NCBI RefSeq assembly: GCF_024979235.1
Contig: NZ_JANLCM010000001.1
Coordinates: forward strand, 1,798,001-1,862,000
Direction of reading: 5' to 3'
DNA from: Herbiconiux aconitum
GTDB lineage: Bacteria > Actinomycetota > Actinomycetes > Actinomycetales > Microbacteriaceae
DNA: 64,000 nt
Every line of letters starts with the position of its first letter. Position 1 is the first letter of the stretch. Positions 29,723 to 39,462 of this stretch are shown piece after piece. Both the position numbers and the translations under genes were made by a program. The notes under the pieces are model-generated. The model was not told the origin of the DNA. It saw only the letters and a list, made by a program, of their open reading frames with translations, and did no database searches.

Positions 29723-29746
29723 CCCACAACTCAATACCTCGTCACG

Positions 29747-29770
29747 TGAGTGTCATATAGCGGACACTCA
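29747..29770 (+). promoter_or_regulatory. 8-bp inverted repeat in the rpoA leader
   Basis: TGAGTGTC (29747-29754) and GACACTCA (29763-29770) are perfect inverted arms separated by ATATAGCG. The element ends a few bases before the rpoA ribosome-binding site (GAAAGGA). It could be an operator or an RNA hairpin controlling rpoA translation. Confidence 0.45.
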
Positions 29771-29786
29771 GCCGAAAGGAATCACA

Positions 29787-30776
29787 GTGCTCATTGCACA
29801 GCGCCCAACTCTCACCGAAGAGAACATCTCGGAGTTCCGCTCGCGGTTCGTCATCGAGCCGCTCGAGCCCGGCTTCGGCTACACCCTCGGAAACTCGCTC
29901 CGCCGCACGCTCCTCTCCTCGATCCCCGGTGCTGCTGTCACGAGCATCCGTCTCGACGGCGTGCTGCACGAGTTCAGCACCATCCCGGGTGTGAAGGAAG
30001 ACGTCACCGAGATCATCCTGAACATCAAGGGTCTCGTCGTCTCCTCTGAGCACGACGAGCCGATCACCGCCTACCTGCGCAAGCACGCGTCGGGCGAGGT
30101 CACCGCTGCTGACATCTCGGCTCCGGCCGGGGTGGAGATCCACAACCCCGAGCTCGTCATCGCCACGCTCAACGACAAGGCGAAGTTCGAGCTCGAGCTG
30201 ATCATCGAGCGCGGCCGCGGCTACGTCTCGGCGACGCAGAACCGCAGCGAGTTCTCCGAGGCCGGTCAGATTCCGATCGACTCGATCTACTCGCCCGTGT
30301 TGAAGGTCACCTACCGCGTCGAGGCGACTCGTGCCGGTGAGCGCACCGACTTCGACCGCCTGGTCGTGGATGTCGAGACGAAGCCGGCCATCACGCCGCG
30401 CGACGCCATCGCCTCCGCCGGTCGCACGCTGACCGAGCTGTTCGGCCTGGCCCGCGAGCTCAACTCCGCGGCCGAGGGCATCGAGATCGGCCCAGCTCCC
30501 GTCGACGCCGTTCTCTCGTCGGAGCTCTCGGTTCCGATCGAAGACCTCGACCTCTCGGTGCGTTCCTACAACTGCCTCAAGCGCGAGGGCATCAACACGG
30601 TGTCCGAGCTCGTGGCTCTGTCGGAGACGCAGCTCATGAACATCCGCAACTTCGGACAGAAGTCGGTCGATGAAGTGAAGGACAAGCTCGTCGAGCTCGG
30701 CCTTTCGCTGAAGGACACCGTTCCCGGGTTCGACGGCGCTCACTTCTACGGCGGCTACGACGACGAGAACGTCTAA
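29787..30776 (+). CDS. rpoA: RNA polymerase subunit alpha
   Basis: A 329-aa subunit whose N-terminal domain (residues ~1-230) dimerises to nucleate RNA polymerase, and whose C-terminal domain (from ~245, [20 protein letters not shown]) contacts promoter UP elements and activators. [20 protein letters not shown] is the diagnostic N-domain motif. The start is GTG 29787 with GAAAGGA upstream. rplQ follows after 60 nt. Confidence 0.98.
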   Translation: MLIAQRPTLTEENISEFRSRFVIEPLEPGFGYTLGNSLRRTLLSSIPGAAVTSIRLDGVLHEFSTIPGVKEDVTEIILNIKGLVVSSEHDEPITAYLRKHASGEVTAADISAPAGVEIHNPELVIATLNDKAKFELELIIERGRGYVSATQNRSEFSEAGQIPIDSIYSPVLKVTYRVEATRAGERTDFDRLVVDVETKPAITPRDAIASAGRTLTELFGLARELNSAAEGIEIGPAPVDAVLSSELSVPIEDLDLSVRSYNCLKREGINTVSELVALSETQLMNIRNFGQKSVDEVKDKLVELGLSLKDTVPGFDGAHFYGGYDDENV

Positions 30777-30836
30777 GACGTTCCTGTCGCCTGCATCGTC
30801 CTACCCGACCAACTGACTCACATCTGGAGATAAGAA

Positions 30837-31412
30837 ATGCCCAAGCCAACCAAGGGACCCCGTCTCGGTGGCGGACCGGCGCACGAGCGCCTGCTCCTCG
30901 CGAACCTGGCTGCCGCCCTGTTCACCCACAAGAGCATCAAGACGACCGAGACCAAGGCCAAGCGGATGCGTCCGCTGACCGAGCGCCTCATCACCTTCGC
31001 CAAGCGCGGAGACCTGCACGCCCGTCGTCGCGTGCTCGCCGTGATCGGCGACAAGTCCGTCGTCCACGAGCTCTTCACCGAGATCGCTCCGCTGATGGCA
31101 GAGCGTGAGGGTGGCTACACCCGCATCACGAAGCTCGGCTTCCGCAAGGGCGACAACGCTCCCATGGTGCAGATCGAGCTCGTTCTCGAGCCGGTCGTCG
31201 CCAAGAAGAAGGCTGCCCCGAAGTCGTCGGCCAAGGCTGAGGCGCCCGCCGCCGCTGCCGCGCCCGCCGAGGACGAGGTCGTCGAGGAGACTCCCGCCGA
31301 GGAGACCGCTCCTGAGGCCGAGGAGACCACCGAGGCCGCTGAGGCTGAGGCTCCTGAAGCCGCCGCCGACGAGGCTCCGGCCGACGAGGCCGAGGAGAAG
31401 GACGCCAAGTAG
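30837..31412 (+). CDS. rplQ: 50S ribosomal protein L17 with acidic C-terminal extension
   Basis: The L17 core fills residues 1-122 ([47 protein letters not shown]...), the normal family size. The remaining ~70 residues are Ala-, Glu- and Pro-rich and strongly acidic. This is opposite in charge to the basic L15 tail. L17 lies beside the tunnel exit. It is the last gene of the alpha operon and is followed by a terminator. Confidence 0.97.
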   Translation: MPKPTKGPRLGGGPAHERLLLANLAAALFTHKSIKTTETKAKRMRPLTERLITFAKRGDLHARRRVLAVIGDKSVVHELFTEIAPLMAEREGGYTRITKLGFRKGDNAPMVQIELVLEPVVAKKKAAPKSSAKAEAPAAAAAPAEDEVVEETPAEETAPEAEETTEAAEAEAPEAAADEAPADEAEEKDAK

Positions 31413-31430
31413 GCATCCGACTTCCGTCGC

Positions 31431-31469
31431 ACGAAGGCCCCGCACCCGCAAGGGTGGCGGGGCCTTCGT
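31431..31469 (+). terminator. Hairpin terminator after rplQ
   Basis: A 13-bp stem (31431-31443 with 31457-31469) has a further ACCC/GGGT helix inside. There is no T-run. The hairpin ends 3 nt before the -10 box of truA. Confidence 0.7.
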
Positions 31470-31484
31470 CGTAGAATGACAGCC

Positions 31485-32369
31485 GTGGAACTCGAGACCG
31501 GACTGTGGCGCATCCGTCTCGACCTCGCTTACGACGGCACCGATTTCTCGGGTTGGGCCCGTCAGCCCGGTCTCCGCACCGTGCAGGGCGTGCTCGAAGA
31601 GGTGCTCGCCACGCTCTTGCGCCGTTATCCGCCGAACCCGCACCTGTGGGTGGCCGGGCGAACGGATGCCGGTGTGCACGCATCCGGGCAGGTCGCGCAC
31701 CTCGATCTCACCGACGCGCAGCTGCGGAGCCTCCGCCGTCGGGGCGACGACGCGCGCACGATGGAGCCGACGGCTCTGGCGCATCTGCTCGGGCAGCGGA
31801 TCAATGGTGTGCTCGGAGCCGACTCCGACGTCGCCGTGCTCGCGTCGACGCTCGCCCCTGAGGGTTTCGATGCTCGCTTCTCCGCCGTCTGGCGCCGTTA
31901 CGTCTACCGTGTGGCCGACACGGCGACACCGCGGGATCCGCTGCTCCGACGCACGACTGTGCGGCATCCGACTCTTCTCGACGTCGAGGCGATGGATGCC
32001 GCGGCCCGAGCGCTGCTCGGCTTGCACGACTACGCGACGTTCTGCAAGGCGCGCGAGGGTTCGACCACCATCCGCACCCTGCAGTCGTTCGAATGGCGGC
32101 GGGGGAGCGACGGGGTGCTCGTGGCGTCGCTGCAGGCCGACGCCTTCTGCCACAGCATGGTGCGCTCTCTCGTCGGTGGCACAGTCGCCGTAGGTGACGG
32201 CAGCCTGACCGGCCCTGAGCTGGTGCGTCTCCGTGATGAAGGGATGCGCACCGGTGCTTTCCTGGTCATGCCCGCGAAGGGTCTCGTGCTCACCGAAGTC
32301 GGCTATCCGCCGGCCGACGGGCTGCGCTCGCGAGCGGAGCAGACCAGGGCGCGTCGTGAGCTCATTTGA
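31485..32369 (+). CDS. truA: tRNA pseudouridine(38-40) synthase TruA
   Basis: Makes pseudouridine in the anticodon arm of tRNAs; 294 aa. The catalytic Asp61 is in AGRTDAGVHASGQVAHLD. GTG 31485 is preferred because the -10 box TAGAAT (31472-31477) precedes it by 7 nt, the leaderless pattern. The in-frame ATG 31476 (MTAV, 3 residues longer) overlaps that box. truA next to rplQ is a common actinobacterial order. Its stop codon overlaps the -35 box of the rplM promoter. Confidence 0.94.
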   Translation: MELETGLWRIRLDLAYDGTDFSGWARQPGLRTVQGVLEEVLATLLRRYPPNPHLWVAGRTDAGVHASGQVAHLDLTDAQLRSLRRRGDDARTMEPTALAHLLGQRINGVLGADSDVAVLASTLAPEGFDARFSAVWRRYVYRVADTATPRDPLLRRTTVRHPTLLDVEAMDAAARALLGLHDYATFCKAREGSTTIRTLQSFEWRRGSDGVLVASLQADAFCHSMVRSLVGGTVAVGDGSLTGPELVRLRDEGMRTGAFLVMPAKGLVLTEVGYPPADGLRSRAEQTRARRELI

Positions 32370-32407
32370 CCGGCGGAGTGGTATCGCCTATTCTTGATCT
32401 TTGGTGT
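32366..32407 (+). promoter_or_regulatory. rplM-rpsI promoter
   Basis: TTGACC (32366-32371, overlapping the truA stop) and TATTCT (32389-32394) are 17 nt apart. GATCTTTGGTGT (32396-32407) follows, identical to the segment after the infA promoter. The leader to 32535 is ~130 nt with no gene. Confidence 0.8.
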
Positions 32408-32535
32408 GCGCGCCTCATCGTTCGCCGCCCGAAGTTGAGCCCTCCATCGGCTGTGTTCCCCGTCGTTCTGATCGGGAATGCCCACCGGAGTGGGATTCAC
32501 GAACTCCTCATTTCGAACAAGAAAGCAGCACTACT

Positions 32536-32982
32536 GTGACGCGTACCTACACCCCGAAGGCCAGCGAAGTCTCGCGCGGCTGGGTCATCATCGATGCGAC
32601 CGACATCGTGCTCGGCCGTTTGGCCAGCCATGCCGCCGCCATCCTGCGTGGCAAGAACAAGGCCACCTTCACCCCGCACATGGACATGGGCGACTTCGTC
32701 ATCATCGTCAACGCCGAGAAGGTGGCGCTGACCGGTGCGAAGCTTGCGCAGAAGCGCGCCTACCGCCACTCCGGTTACCCGGGCGGTCTCAGCTCGATGA
32801 CCTACGCGGAGCTGCTGGCGAAGAGCCCCGAGCGCGCCGTCGAGAAGGCGATCCGCGGAATGCTCCCCAAGACCTCGCTCGGTCGCGACCAGTTCCGCAA
32901 GCTGAAGGTCTACGCGGGCCCCGAGCACCCGCACGCGGCTCAGCAGCCCACCCCGTACATCCTCGACCAGGTCGCCCAGTAG
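32536..32982 (+). CDS. rplM: 50S ribosomal protein L13
   Basis: L13 (148 aa) is an early 50S assembly protein. [29 protein letters not shown] and the HPHAAQQP end are typical. GTG 32536 is chosen because the protein then starts at the conserved N-terminus; the ribosome-binding site is weak (AAGAAAG). rpsI follows after 43 nt, the universal pair. Confidence 0.97.
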   Translation: MTRTYTPKASEVSRGWVIIDATDIVLGRLASHAAAILRGKNKATFTPHMDMGDFVIIVNAEKVALTGAKLAQKRAYRHSGYPGGLSSMTYAELLAKSPERAVEKAIRGMLPKTSLGRDQFRKLKVYAGPEHPHAAQQPTPYILDQVAQ

Positions 32983-33025
32983 CGTCCCTCGTTCAGCAGA
33001 CTCAGACAAAGGACACACAACTACC

Positions 33026-33511
33026 GTGGCGAAGATCGCAGATCAGATTGACGTGGCTCCCGAGAGCTACTCCACCGAAACCCCGGCCGAAGAGGCGCCC
33101 CGTGCGCCCCGCGCCGTTCTCAACGTGTCGGGTGCGGCCGTGGGCCGTCGCAAGCAGGCCATCGCCCGCGTGCGCCTCGTTCCCGGCGCCGGCACCCTCA
33201 CGGTCAACGGCCGTGAGTTCGAGCACTACTTCCCGAACAAGCTGCACCAGCAGCTGATCACCGACCCCTTCAAGGTGCTCGACCTGATCGGCTCCTACGA
33301 CGTGGTCGCGAAGATCACCGGCGGTGGCCCTTCCGGCCAGGCCGGCGCCCTTCGTCTCGCCATCGCCCGTGCGCTGAACGAGATCGACCGCGAGAACAAC
33401 CGTGCGTCGCTGAAGAAGGCCGGCTTCCTCACTCGTGACGCCCGCGTCATCGAGCGCAAGAAGGCCGGTCTCAAGAAGGCTCGTAAGGCGTCGCAGTTCT
33501 CGAAGCGCTAA
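33026..33511 (+). CDS. rpsI: 30S ribosomal protein S9
   Basis: S9's C-terminal tail reaches the P-site tRNA. The core starts near residue 35 ([22 protein letters not shown]) and ends [12 protein letters not shown] with the conserved Lys-Arg terminus. At 161 aa it carries ~30 extra N-terminal residues rich in Glu, Ala and Pro, common in actinobacteria. The start is GTG 33026. Confidence 0.97.
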   Translation: MAKIADQIDVAPESYSTETPAEEAPRAPRAVLNVSGAAVGRRKQAIARVRLVPGAGTLTVNGREFEHYFPNKLHQQLITDPFKVLDLIGSYDVVAKITGGGPSGQAGALRLAIARALNEIDRENNRASLKKAGFLTRDARVIERKKAGLKKARKASQFSKR

Positions 33512-33537
33512 GCGCGCTTCGGCTCTACGCTTAGCCT

Positions 33538-34902
33538 ATGGCTCGCCTGTTTGGCACCGATGGGGTGCGGGGGCTCGCGAACCAGGACGTCACCGCCGAC
33601 CTCGCTCTTCGGATCGCGCAGGCCGGTGCACGTGTCCTGGGGGCCGAAGCCCGAAGTGAGGGTCGCCGACCCGTCGCTGTGGTCGCGCGCGACCCGCGGC
33701 AGTCCGGCGACTTCATCGCGGCCGCCGTCTCAGCCGGTTTCGCCAGCTCCGGCGTCGATGTCCTCGACGCCGGAGTACTGCCGACCCCGGCCGCGGCCTT
33801 CCTGATCGCCGACATCGACGCCGACTTCGGAGTGGTGATCTCCGCATCCCACAACCCGGCCCCCGACAACGGCATCAAGTTCTTCGCCCGTGAGGGCAAG
33901 AAGCTGCCCGACGAGGTCGAGATCAGCATCGAGGCGGCGCTCGAGCATCCGCAGCTCGCCCCGCTCGGCGGCGACATCGGACGCATCAAGCGGTTCGCGG
34001 ATGCCGAAGACCGTTACGTCGTGCATCTCCTGACGACATTGCCCCACCGCCTCGATGGCATCCACGTGGTGCTCGATTGCGCCCACGGCGCCGCGGCCGG
34101 CGTCTCGCCCGAGGCGTTCAGCCAGGCCGGCGCCCGGATCACCGTGATCGGCAACGATCCGACCGGCATGAACATCAACGACGGCGTGGGCTCGACCCAC
34201 CTCGACAAGCTCGCAGCCGCCGTCGTGGCGGCCGGAGCCGACGTCGGCATCGCCCACGACGGCGACGCCGACCGCTGCCTCGCGGTCGACGCCGACGGGA
34301 ACATCGTCGATGGCGACCAGATCATGGCCATCCTCGCGCTCTCCGAGCGCGACCGTGGCGCTCTGCGTGAAGACACCCTGGTGGCGACAGTGATGTCGAA
34401 CCTTGGCCTCAAGGTGGCGATGGCTCACCACGGCATCCGGATGCTCGAGACGAAGGTGGGCGACCGCTACGTGCTGGAGGCCATCAACGAGCAGATGCTG
34501 AGCCTTGGTGGCGAGCAATCGGGTCACATCATCTTCGCCGATTACGCGACGACCGGCGACGGCATCCTCACCGGACTCCAGCTGCTCAGCCGCATGGCGG
34601 CCACGAAGAAGAGCCTGGGCGAACTCGCGAGCGTGATGAAGGTCTATCCGCAGACCCTCGTGAACGTGCGCGGTGTGAACCGCGACGGTGTGCACACCGA
34701 CACGGTGCTCGCCGCCGCGGTGGCCGAGGCGGAAGCCGACCTCGGCGAGACCGGCCGCGTGCTGCTGCGCCCTTCGGGCACCGAGCCCCTCGTGCGCGTC
34801 ATGGTCGAGGCCGGAGACCAGGCCACGGCCGACCGCATCGCCGAGTCCCTGGCCGACGTCGTCCGCCAGCGCCTCTCCACCGGCGTCGAGCAATCCCTCT
34901 AG
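33538..34902 (+). CDS. glmM: Phosphoglucosamine mutase
   Basis: Converts glucosamine-6-phosphate to glucosamine-1-phosphate for UDP-GlcNAc and peptidoglycan; 454 aa. The active-site Ser104 is in [12 protein letters not shown], the Mg site is DGDADRCL, and the phosphate-binding loop is [15 protein letters not shown] 33538 follows TACGCT (33526-33531) by 6 nt, i.e. probably leaderless, 26 nt after rpsI. The partner glmS lies two genes downstream. Confidence 0.96.
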   Translation: MARLFGTDGVRGLANQDVTADLALRIAQAGARVLGAEARSEGRRPVAVVARDPRQSGDFIAAAVSAGFASSGVDVLDAGVLPTPAAAFLIADIDADFGVVISASHNPAPDNGIKFFAREGKKLPDEVEISIEAALEHPQLAPLGGDIGRIKRFADAEDRYVVHLLTTLPHRLDGIHVVLDCAHGAAAGVSPEAFSQAGARITVIGNDPTGMNINDGVGSTHLDKLAAAVVAAGADVGIAHDGDADRCLAVDADGNIVDGDQIMAILALSERDRGALREDTLVATVMSNLGLKVAMAHHGIRMLETKVGDRYVLEAINEQMLSLGGEQSGHIIFADYATTGDGILTGLQLLSRMAATKKSLGELASVMKVYPQTLVNVRGVNRDGVHTDTVLAAAVAEAEADLGETGRVLLRPSGTEPLVRVMVEAGDQATADRIAESLADVVRQRLSTGVEQSL

Positions 34903-35034
34903 CCCCAAACCGCTAACGGGAACGAAAGCCGCGGGCCGCGCTCAGACAACCCAGGGCGACGGCGAGGCCGCGTGAGCGACCTCACCGGAGCATGTCGCCC
35001 GCGCCGCAGTAGCGGCGGCGCGGCAAGAAAACAG
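34903..35034. other. Convergent glmM-coaA intergenic region with hairpins
   Basis: No gene is present. A 9-bp GC-rich stem (34999-35007 with 35015-35023) and a larger GGGCGAC/GTCGCCC pairing (34954-34960 with 34994-35000) could end transcription from either side; neither strand has a real T-run after the stem. Confidence 0.4.
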
Positions 35035-35985
35035 CTACAGCTTGCGGAGCAGCACCTTGTTCACCGTGTGATCCGCATCCTTGCGGAGCACCAGGGTCGC
35101 CCTCGAGCGGGTGGGCCGGATGTTCGCCATCAGGTTGGGGAGGTTGATCGACTCCCAGATGGAGCGGGCCGTCTCCCGTGCCTCGACTTCGTTGAGGCTC
35201 GAGTAGCGGTGGAAATAGGACTTCGGATTCGCGAACGCGCCGCGCTGCAGGTCGAGGAAGCGGCTCTCGTACCAGTTCGCGATGTCGGTGGTGCGCGCAT
35301 CCACGTACACCGAGAAGTCGAAGAGATCGCTCACGGCCAGGGTATTGCTGGCGGCAGGAGGCTGCAGCACGTTGAGCCCCTCGACGATCAGGATGTCGGG
35401 CTGGCGCACCACCACTTGCGCCTCGGGCACGATGTCGTAGCTGAGGTGCGAGTAGAAGGGTGCGCGCACCTCCGGGTTGCCGCTCTTCACGGCGCTCACG
35501 AAGCGCAGCAGGGCACGGCGGTCGTACGACTCCGGAAAACCTTTGCGGTGCATGATGCCCCGGCGCTGCAGCTCGCGGTTGGGCAGCAGGAAGCCGTCGG
35601 TGGTGACGAGTTCGACCCGCGGCGTGTCGGCCCAGCGGGCCAGGAGCTCACGGAGCAGGCGCGCGATGGTCGACTTGCCGACCGCGACCGATCCGGCCAC
35701 GCCGATGACGAACGGCGTCGACTTCGAGCGCTCGCCGAGGAAGTCGGAGCTGGCGCGGTGCAATTGCTGCGCGCTCGTGGCATAGAGGTTCAGAAGCCGC
35801 GCGAGCGGCAGGTAGACCTCGGTGACCTCGCGGATGTCGAGCGGGTTGCCGAGGCCACGCAACTGCACGATCTCTGTCTCGAGGAGGGGCAGCGGAGTCG
35901 TCGGTGCGAGAGCCGCCCAGTGCGCCCGGTCGAACTCGATGAAGGGGCTGAACTGGCCGAGACCGGTGGAGGGGGAGTCGGGCAT
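35035..35985 (-). CDS. coaA: Pantothenate kinase, type I
   Basis: Catalyses the first committed step of CoA synthesis (pantothenate to 4'-phosphopantothenate). The product is 316 aa, the same length as E. coli CoaA. The P-loop [12 protein letters not shown] is at residues 95-106 and [11 protein letters not shown] and SHLSYDIVP follow. ATG 35985 is chosen: CAGAAT (35994-35999 on the minus strand) is 8 nt upstream, again leaderless-like, and the 16 codons further upstream look non-conserved. It is the only minus-strand gene in this stretch. Confidence 0.96.
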   Translation of the reverse strand: MPDSPSTGLGQFSPFIEFDRAHWAALAPTTPLPLLETEIVQLRGLGNPLDIREVTEVYLPLARLLNLYATSAQQLHRASSDFLGERSKSTPFVIGVAGSVAVGKSTIARLLRELLARWADTPRVELVTTDGFLLPNRELQRRGIMHRKGFPESYDRRALLRFVSAVKSGNPEVRAPFYSHLSYDIVPEAQVVVRQPDILIVEGLNVLQPPAASNTLAVSDLFDFSVYVDARTTDIANWYESRFLDLQRGAFANPKSYFHRYSSLNEVEARETARSIWESINLPNLMANIRPTRSRATLVLRKDADHTVNKVLLRKL

Positions 35986-36071
35986 AGGACTCCATTCTGC
36001 CCGAATCTGCCGGAATCGCCCGCCCGGGGGCACTGACCGAGTGCCCAGAACGCTCGGCTAAACTCGTGGCC

Positions 36072-37919
36072 ATGTGTGGAATCGTGGGCTACGTCGGCAA
36101 CAACAGCAGTCTCGAGGTGCTCCTCGGCGGACTGCGTCGACTGGAGTACCGCGGTTACGACTCCGCCGGTGTCGCAGTGATCGGCGCCGACGGCAGTCTC
36201 ACCACGCGCAAGCGGGCCGGCAAACTGTCGGTTCTCGCCGACGACCTCGACGTGCATCCGATGGCCGACGGTCAGAGCGGAATCGGGCACACCCGCTGGG
36301 CGACGCACGGCGGTCCGACCGACGGCAACGCGCATCCGCACCTCGACTCGTCGGGCCGGATCGCGGTGATCCACAACGGCATCATCGAGAACTTCGCCAC
36401 GTTGAAGCAGGAGCTGCTCGATGACGGCCTGGTCTTCGAGAGCGAGACCGACACCGAGGTGGCCGCGAAGATGCTCGGCCGGGAATACGAGGTGGGAGAC
36501 GGGCTGTCCGCCGCTCTCGCCCGCGTGGTGTCGCGCCTGGACGGTGCGTTCACACTGCTCGCGCTGCACCAGGACGAGCCGGGTGTCGTGGTGGGTGCAC
36601 GTCGCAACTCGCCGCTGGTGATCGGGTTGGGCGACGGCGAGAACTTCCTCGGCTCCGACGTCGCCGCGTTCGTCGAGCACACCCATCGCGCCGTGGCCAT
36701 CGGGCAGGACCAGATCGTGGTCATCACGGCCGACACGGTCACGGTCACCGACTTCGACGGCGCTCCCGTCGAAACGCAGGAGTTCGAGGTGTCGTGGGAT
36801 GCCGCGGCCGCCGAGAAGGGCGGCTGGTCGAGCTTCATGGCGAAGGAGATCAGCGAAGAGCCCGACGCGGTCGCGAACACGATCCTCGGTCGCGTGCACG
36901 ACGGCGAGGTCGTGCTGCCCGAACTGGAGGGGCTCGACGAGGTGCTGCGCGACATCGATCGCGTGATCGTGGTCGCTTGCGGCACGGCCAGCTACTCCGG
37001 GTTGCTCGGCAAATACGCCATCGAGAAGTGGGCGCGCATCCCCGTGGAGGTGGAGCTCTCGCACGAGTTCCGTTACCGCGAGCCGGTGCTCACGCCCCGC
37101 ACGCTCGTGGTGTCGATCAGCCAGTCGGGCGAGACGATGGACACGTTGATGGCCGTGAAGTACGCCATCGCGAACGGCGCCCGCACCCTGTCGATCTGCA
37201 ACACGCAGGGCGCGACGATCGCCCGCGAGTCGGATGCCGTCGTCTACACGCACGCCGGACCCGAGGTCGCGGTCGCGTCGACGAAGGCCTTCGTGGCGCA
37301 GATCACCGCGCTCTACCTCTTCGGCCTGCACCTCGCCCGCGTGCGCGGCGAGCTCGACCCCGCGGTGGGCGCCAAGCAGATCGCGGAGTTGCAGGCGATC
37401 CCCGAGAAGATCGAGCAGGTGCTGAAGAACGCGCCCGAGATCACCCAGCTCGCCAAATGGATGTCGGACAGCCGTGCCGTGCTCTTCCTCGGCCGTCACG
37501 TCGGCTACCCCATCGCCCTCGAGGGTGCGCTGAAGCTCAAAGAGCTCGCCTACATCCACGCCGAGGGCTTCGCGGCCGGCGAGCTGAAGCATGGGCCGAT
37601 CGCGCTGATCGAGCCGGGTCAGCCCGTGTTCGTCGTGGTGCCGAGTCCGCGCGACCCGAACTCGCTGCACGCGAAGGTCGTCTCGAACATCCAGGAGATC
37701 CGTGCCCGTGGTGCTCGCATCCTCGCCATCGCCGAGGAGGGCGACGTGGCGGTTCTGCCGTTCGCCGACGAGGTGATCCGCATCCCGCTCGCCGCGCCGC
37801 TGTTCGAGCCGCTGCTCACCGTCATTCCGCTCCAGCTGTTCGCGATGGAGCTCGCGACGGCCAAAGGCCTCGACGTCGACCAGCCGCGGAACCTCGCGAA
37901 GTCCGTCACGGTCGAGTAG
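36072..37919 (+). CDS. glmS: Glutamine-fructose-6-phosphate aminotransferase
   Basis: Makes glucosamine-6-phosphate from fructose-6-phosphate and glutamine; 615 aa. ATG 36072 places Cys at residue 2, the N-terminal nucleophile exposed after Met removal (CGIVGYVG), so the upstream GTG 36066 is excluded. TAAACT (36059-36064) precedes it by 7 nt (leaderless). The class II glutaminase domain is followed by two SIS sugar-isomerase domains (VACGTASYSG; SISQSGETMDT). No glmS ribozyme is visible. Confidence 0.97.
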   Translation: MCGIVGYVGNNSSLEVLLGGLRRLEYRGYDSAGVAVIGADGSLTTRKRAGKLSVLADDLDVHPMADGQSGIGHTRWATHGGPTDGNAHPHLDSSGRIAVIHNGIIENFATLKQELLDDGLVFESETDTEVAAKMLGREYEVGDGLSAALARVVSRLDGAFTLLALHQDEPGVVVGARRNSPLVIGLGDGENFLGSDVAAFVEHTHRAVAIGQDQIVVITADTVTVTDFDGAPVETQEFEVSWDAAAAEKGGWSSFMAKEISEEPDAVANTILGRVHDGEVVLPELEGLDEVLRDIDRVIVVACGTASYSGLLGKYAIEKWARIPVEVELSHEFRYREPVLTPRTLVVSISQSGETMDTLMAVKYAIANGARTLSICNTQGATIARESDAVVYTHAGPEVAVASTKAFVAQITALYLFGLHLARVRGELDPAVGAKQIAELQAIPEKIEQVLKNAPEITQLAKWMSDSRAVLFLGRHVGYPIALEGALKLKELAYIHAEGFAAGELKHGPIALIEPGQPVFVVVPSPRDPNSLHAKVVSNIQEIRARGARILAIAEEGDVAVLPFADEVIRIPLAAPLFEPLLTVIPLQLFAMELATAKGLDVDQPRNLAKSVTVE

Positions 37920-37924
37920 CCGCC

Positions 37925-38284
37925 GTGATCGTCGGAGTCGGAGTCGACCTCGTCGACGTGGCGCGATTCGAGCGCTCGCTCGAGAAGACGCCGCGGTTGC
38001 GCGACCGGTTGTTCGCTCCGAGCGAACGGATGCTCCCGGTGCGGTCGCTTGCCGCCCGGTTCGCCGCGAAAGAGGCACTGATCAAAGCCGTGGGTCACTC
38101 CACCGAGTTCCGCTGGCACGACATGGAGATCGTGTCGAACGAGCACCGCAACCCGGAATTCCAGGTGTCGGGCGGAGTCGCGCAGGCTCTCGCCGAGATG
38201 GGAGCCACGCGGCTGCACCTCACCATGACCCACGACGGCGGCACGGCTGTGGCGTTCGTGGTGGCGGAAGCGGGAGGGGCCTGA
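37925..38284 (+). CDS. acpS: Holo-[acyl-carrier-protein] synthase
   Basis: Transfers 4'-phosphopantetheine from CoA to apo-ACP; 119 aa. GVGVDLVDVARFE and RFAAKEALIKAVG hold the Mg-binding Asp and Glu. GTG 37925 lies 5 nt after glmS, and the stop overlaps the first alr (TGATG). Together with coaA it links CoA supply to lipid synthesis. Confidence 0.95.
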   Translation: MIVGVGVDLVDVARFERSLEKTPRLRDRLFAPSERMLPVRSLAARFAAKEALIKAVGHSTEFRWHDMEIVSNEHRNPEFQVSGGVAQALAEMGATRLHLTMTHDGGTAVAFVVAEAGGA

Positions 38285-39462
38285 TGGGCGGCGCCTCCGC
38301 ATCTGTCGCCGCATCCGGTTCGGCTGCCGCGCTTCGCCGCGCGGTCGTCGACACGGAGGCCATCGCCGCGAACGTCTCCCGCGTCGGTGCGCTGGTCGCT
38401 CCGGCGGCCGTGATGGCCGTGGTGAAGGCCGACGGGTACGGCCACGGAGCCGTGCCGGCCGCTCGTGCCGCCCTCGACGGAGGTGCCACCTGGCTCGGGG
38501 TCGCCGACGTCGCCGAAGCGATCGCGCTGCGCGAAGCCGGCATTCGCGCCCCGGTGCTGGCGTGGCTGCACGGGCACGACCCTGTGTTCGAACAAGCAGT
38601 CGCCCACGACGTGTCGATCGGCGTCAGCACCAGACTGCAACTCCAGCGCGCTGCGGATGCCGGCACGCCCACCGCTCCGGCGCGGGTGCACCTGAAGGTC
38701 GACACCGGGCTCGGGCGCAACGGGGTCGAGCGCGGCGAGTGGGAATCCGTCTTCCAGGCAGCGAGAGACGCGGTCGGCAACCGGCGCATCCGGGTCGACG
38801 GTCTGTTCAGCCACCTCTCGAACGCGAGCGACGCCGACGACCTCGCCCAACTCGATTCGTTCGAGGAGGCCACGGCCATCGCGCGGAGTCTCGGTCTCGA
38901 TCCGACCGTGCGGCACCTCGCCTCGACGGCGGGCGCCCTGCGATTGCCGGCCACGCGGCTCGACCTGGTGCGTCTGGGCATCGGACTCTATGGTCTTTCT
39001 CCCTTCGACGGGGTCGACTCCGCCACGCTCGGGCTGCGCCCGGCGATGCGCGTGGAGAGTCGCCTGATCGCCGTCAAGCGCGTGGTCGCCGGCACCGGCG
39101 TCTCCTACGGCTACACCTACCGACCCGACGTCGACACGTGGCTGGGGCTGGTTCCGCTCGGGTACGCCGACGGCATCCCCCGCCATGTCTCGAACCGGGG
39201 GAGCGTGTGGGTGGGCGGCGCGGCGCATCCGATCGTCGGGCGAGTCGCGATGGATCAGTTCGTGGTCGACCTCGGGGAGCACGCCGCGAAGGTGGGTGAC
39301 CGGGTGGTTCTGTTCGGCGATCCGGCCGACGGCTTCCCGAGCGCCGACTCCTGGGCGGAGGCGGCGGAGACCATCAACTACGAAGTCGTGACGCGGCTCG
39401 GCTCGCGTGTGAAGCGCGAGTACCCGGTGCTCGTCAACCGGTCAGAGGGGGTGCCGGCATGA
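38284..39462 (+). CDS. alr: Alanine racemase (first copy)
   Basis: A PLP enzyme interconverting L- and D-alanine for peptidoglycan; 392 aa. The PLP lysine is Lys48 in AVVKADGYGHG, the catalytic Tyr is in GTGVSYGYTY, and GRVAMDQ is also present. The consensus KANAYGHG is altered to KADGYGHG. The first ~18 residues are an Ala/Ser/Gly-rich extension. It overlaps acpS by one base and the second alr by four (ATGA). Confidence 0.94.
   Translation: MGGASASVAASGSAAALRRAVVDTEAIAANVSRVGALVAPAAVMAVVKADGYGHGAVPAARAALDGGATWLGVADVAEAIALREAGIRAPVLAWLHGHDPVFEQAVAHDVSIGVSTRLQLQRAADAGTPTAPARVHLKVDTGLGRNGVERGEWESVFQAARDAVGNRRIRVDGLFSHLSNASDADDLAQLDSFEEATAIARSLGLDPTVRHLASTAGALRLPATRLDLVRLGIGLYGLSPFDGVDSATLGLRPAMRVESRLIAVKRVVAGTGVSYGYTYRPDVDTWLGLVPLGYADGIPRHVSNRGSVWVGGAAHPIVGRVAMDQFVVDLGEHAAKVGDRVVLFGDPADGFPSADSWAEAAETINYEVVTRLGSRVKREYPVLVNRSEGVPA

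Noticed and set aside
36001..36071. glmS ribozyme upstream of glmS
   Set aside because: The glmS transcript appears leaderless (TAAACT 7 nt before ATG), leaving no room for a ribozyme.
35790..38078. 762-codon minus-strand frame opposite glmS
   Set aside because: Shadow of glmS; the real minus-strand gene here is coaA, in another frame.
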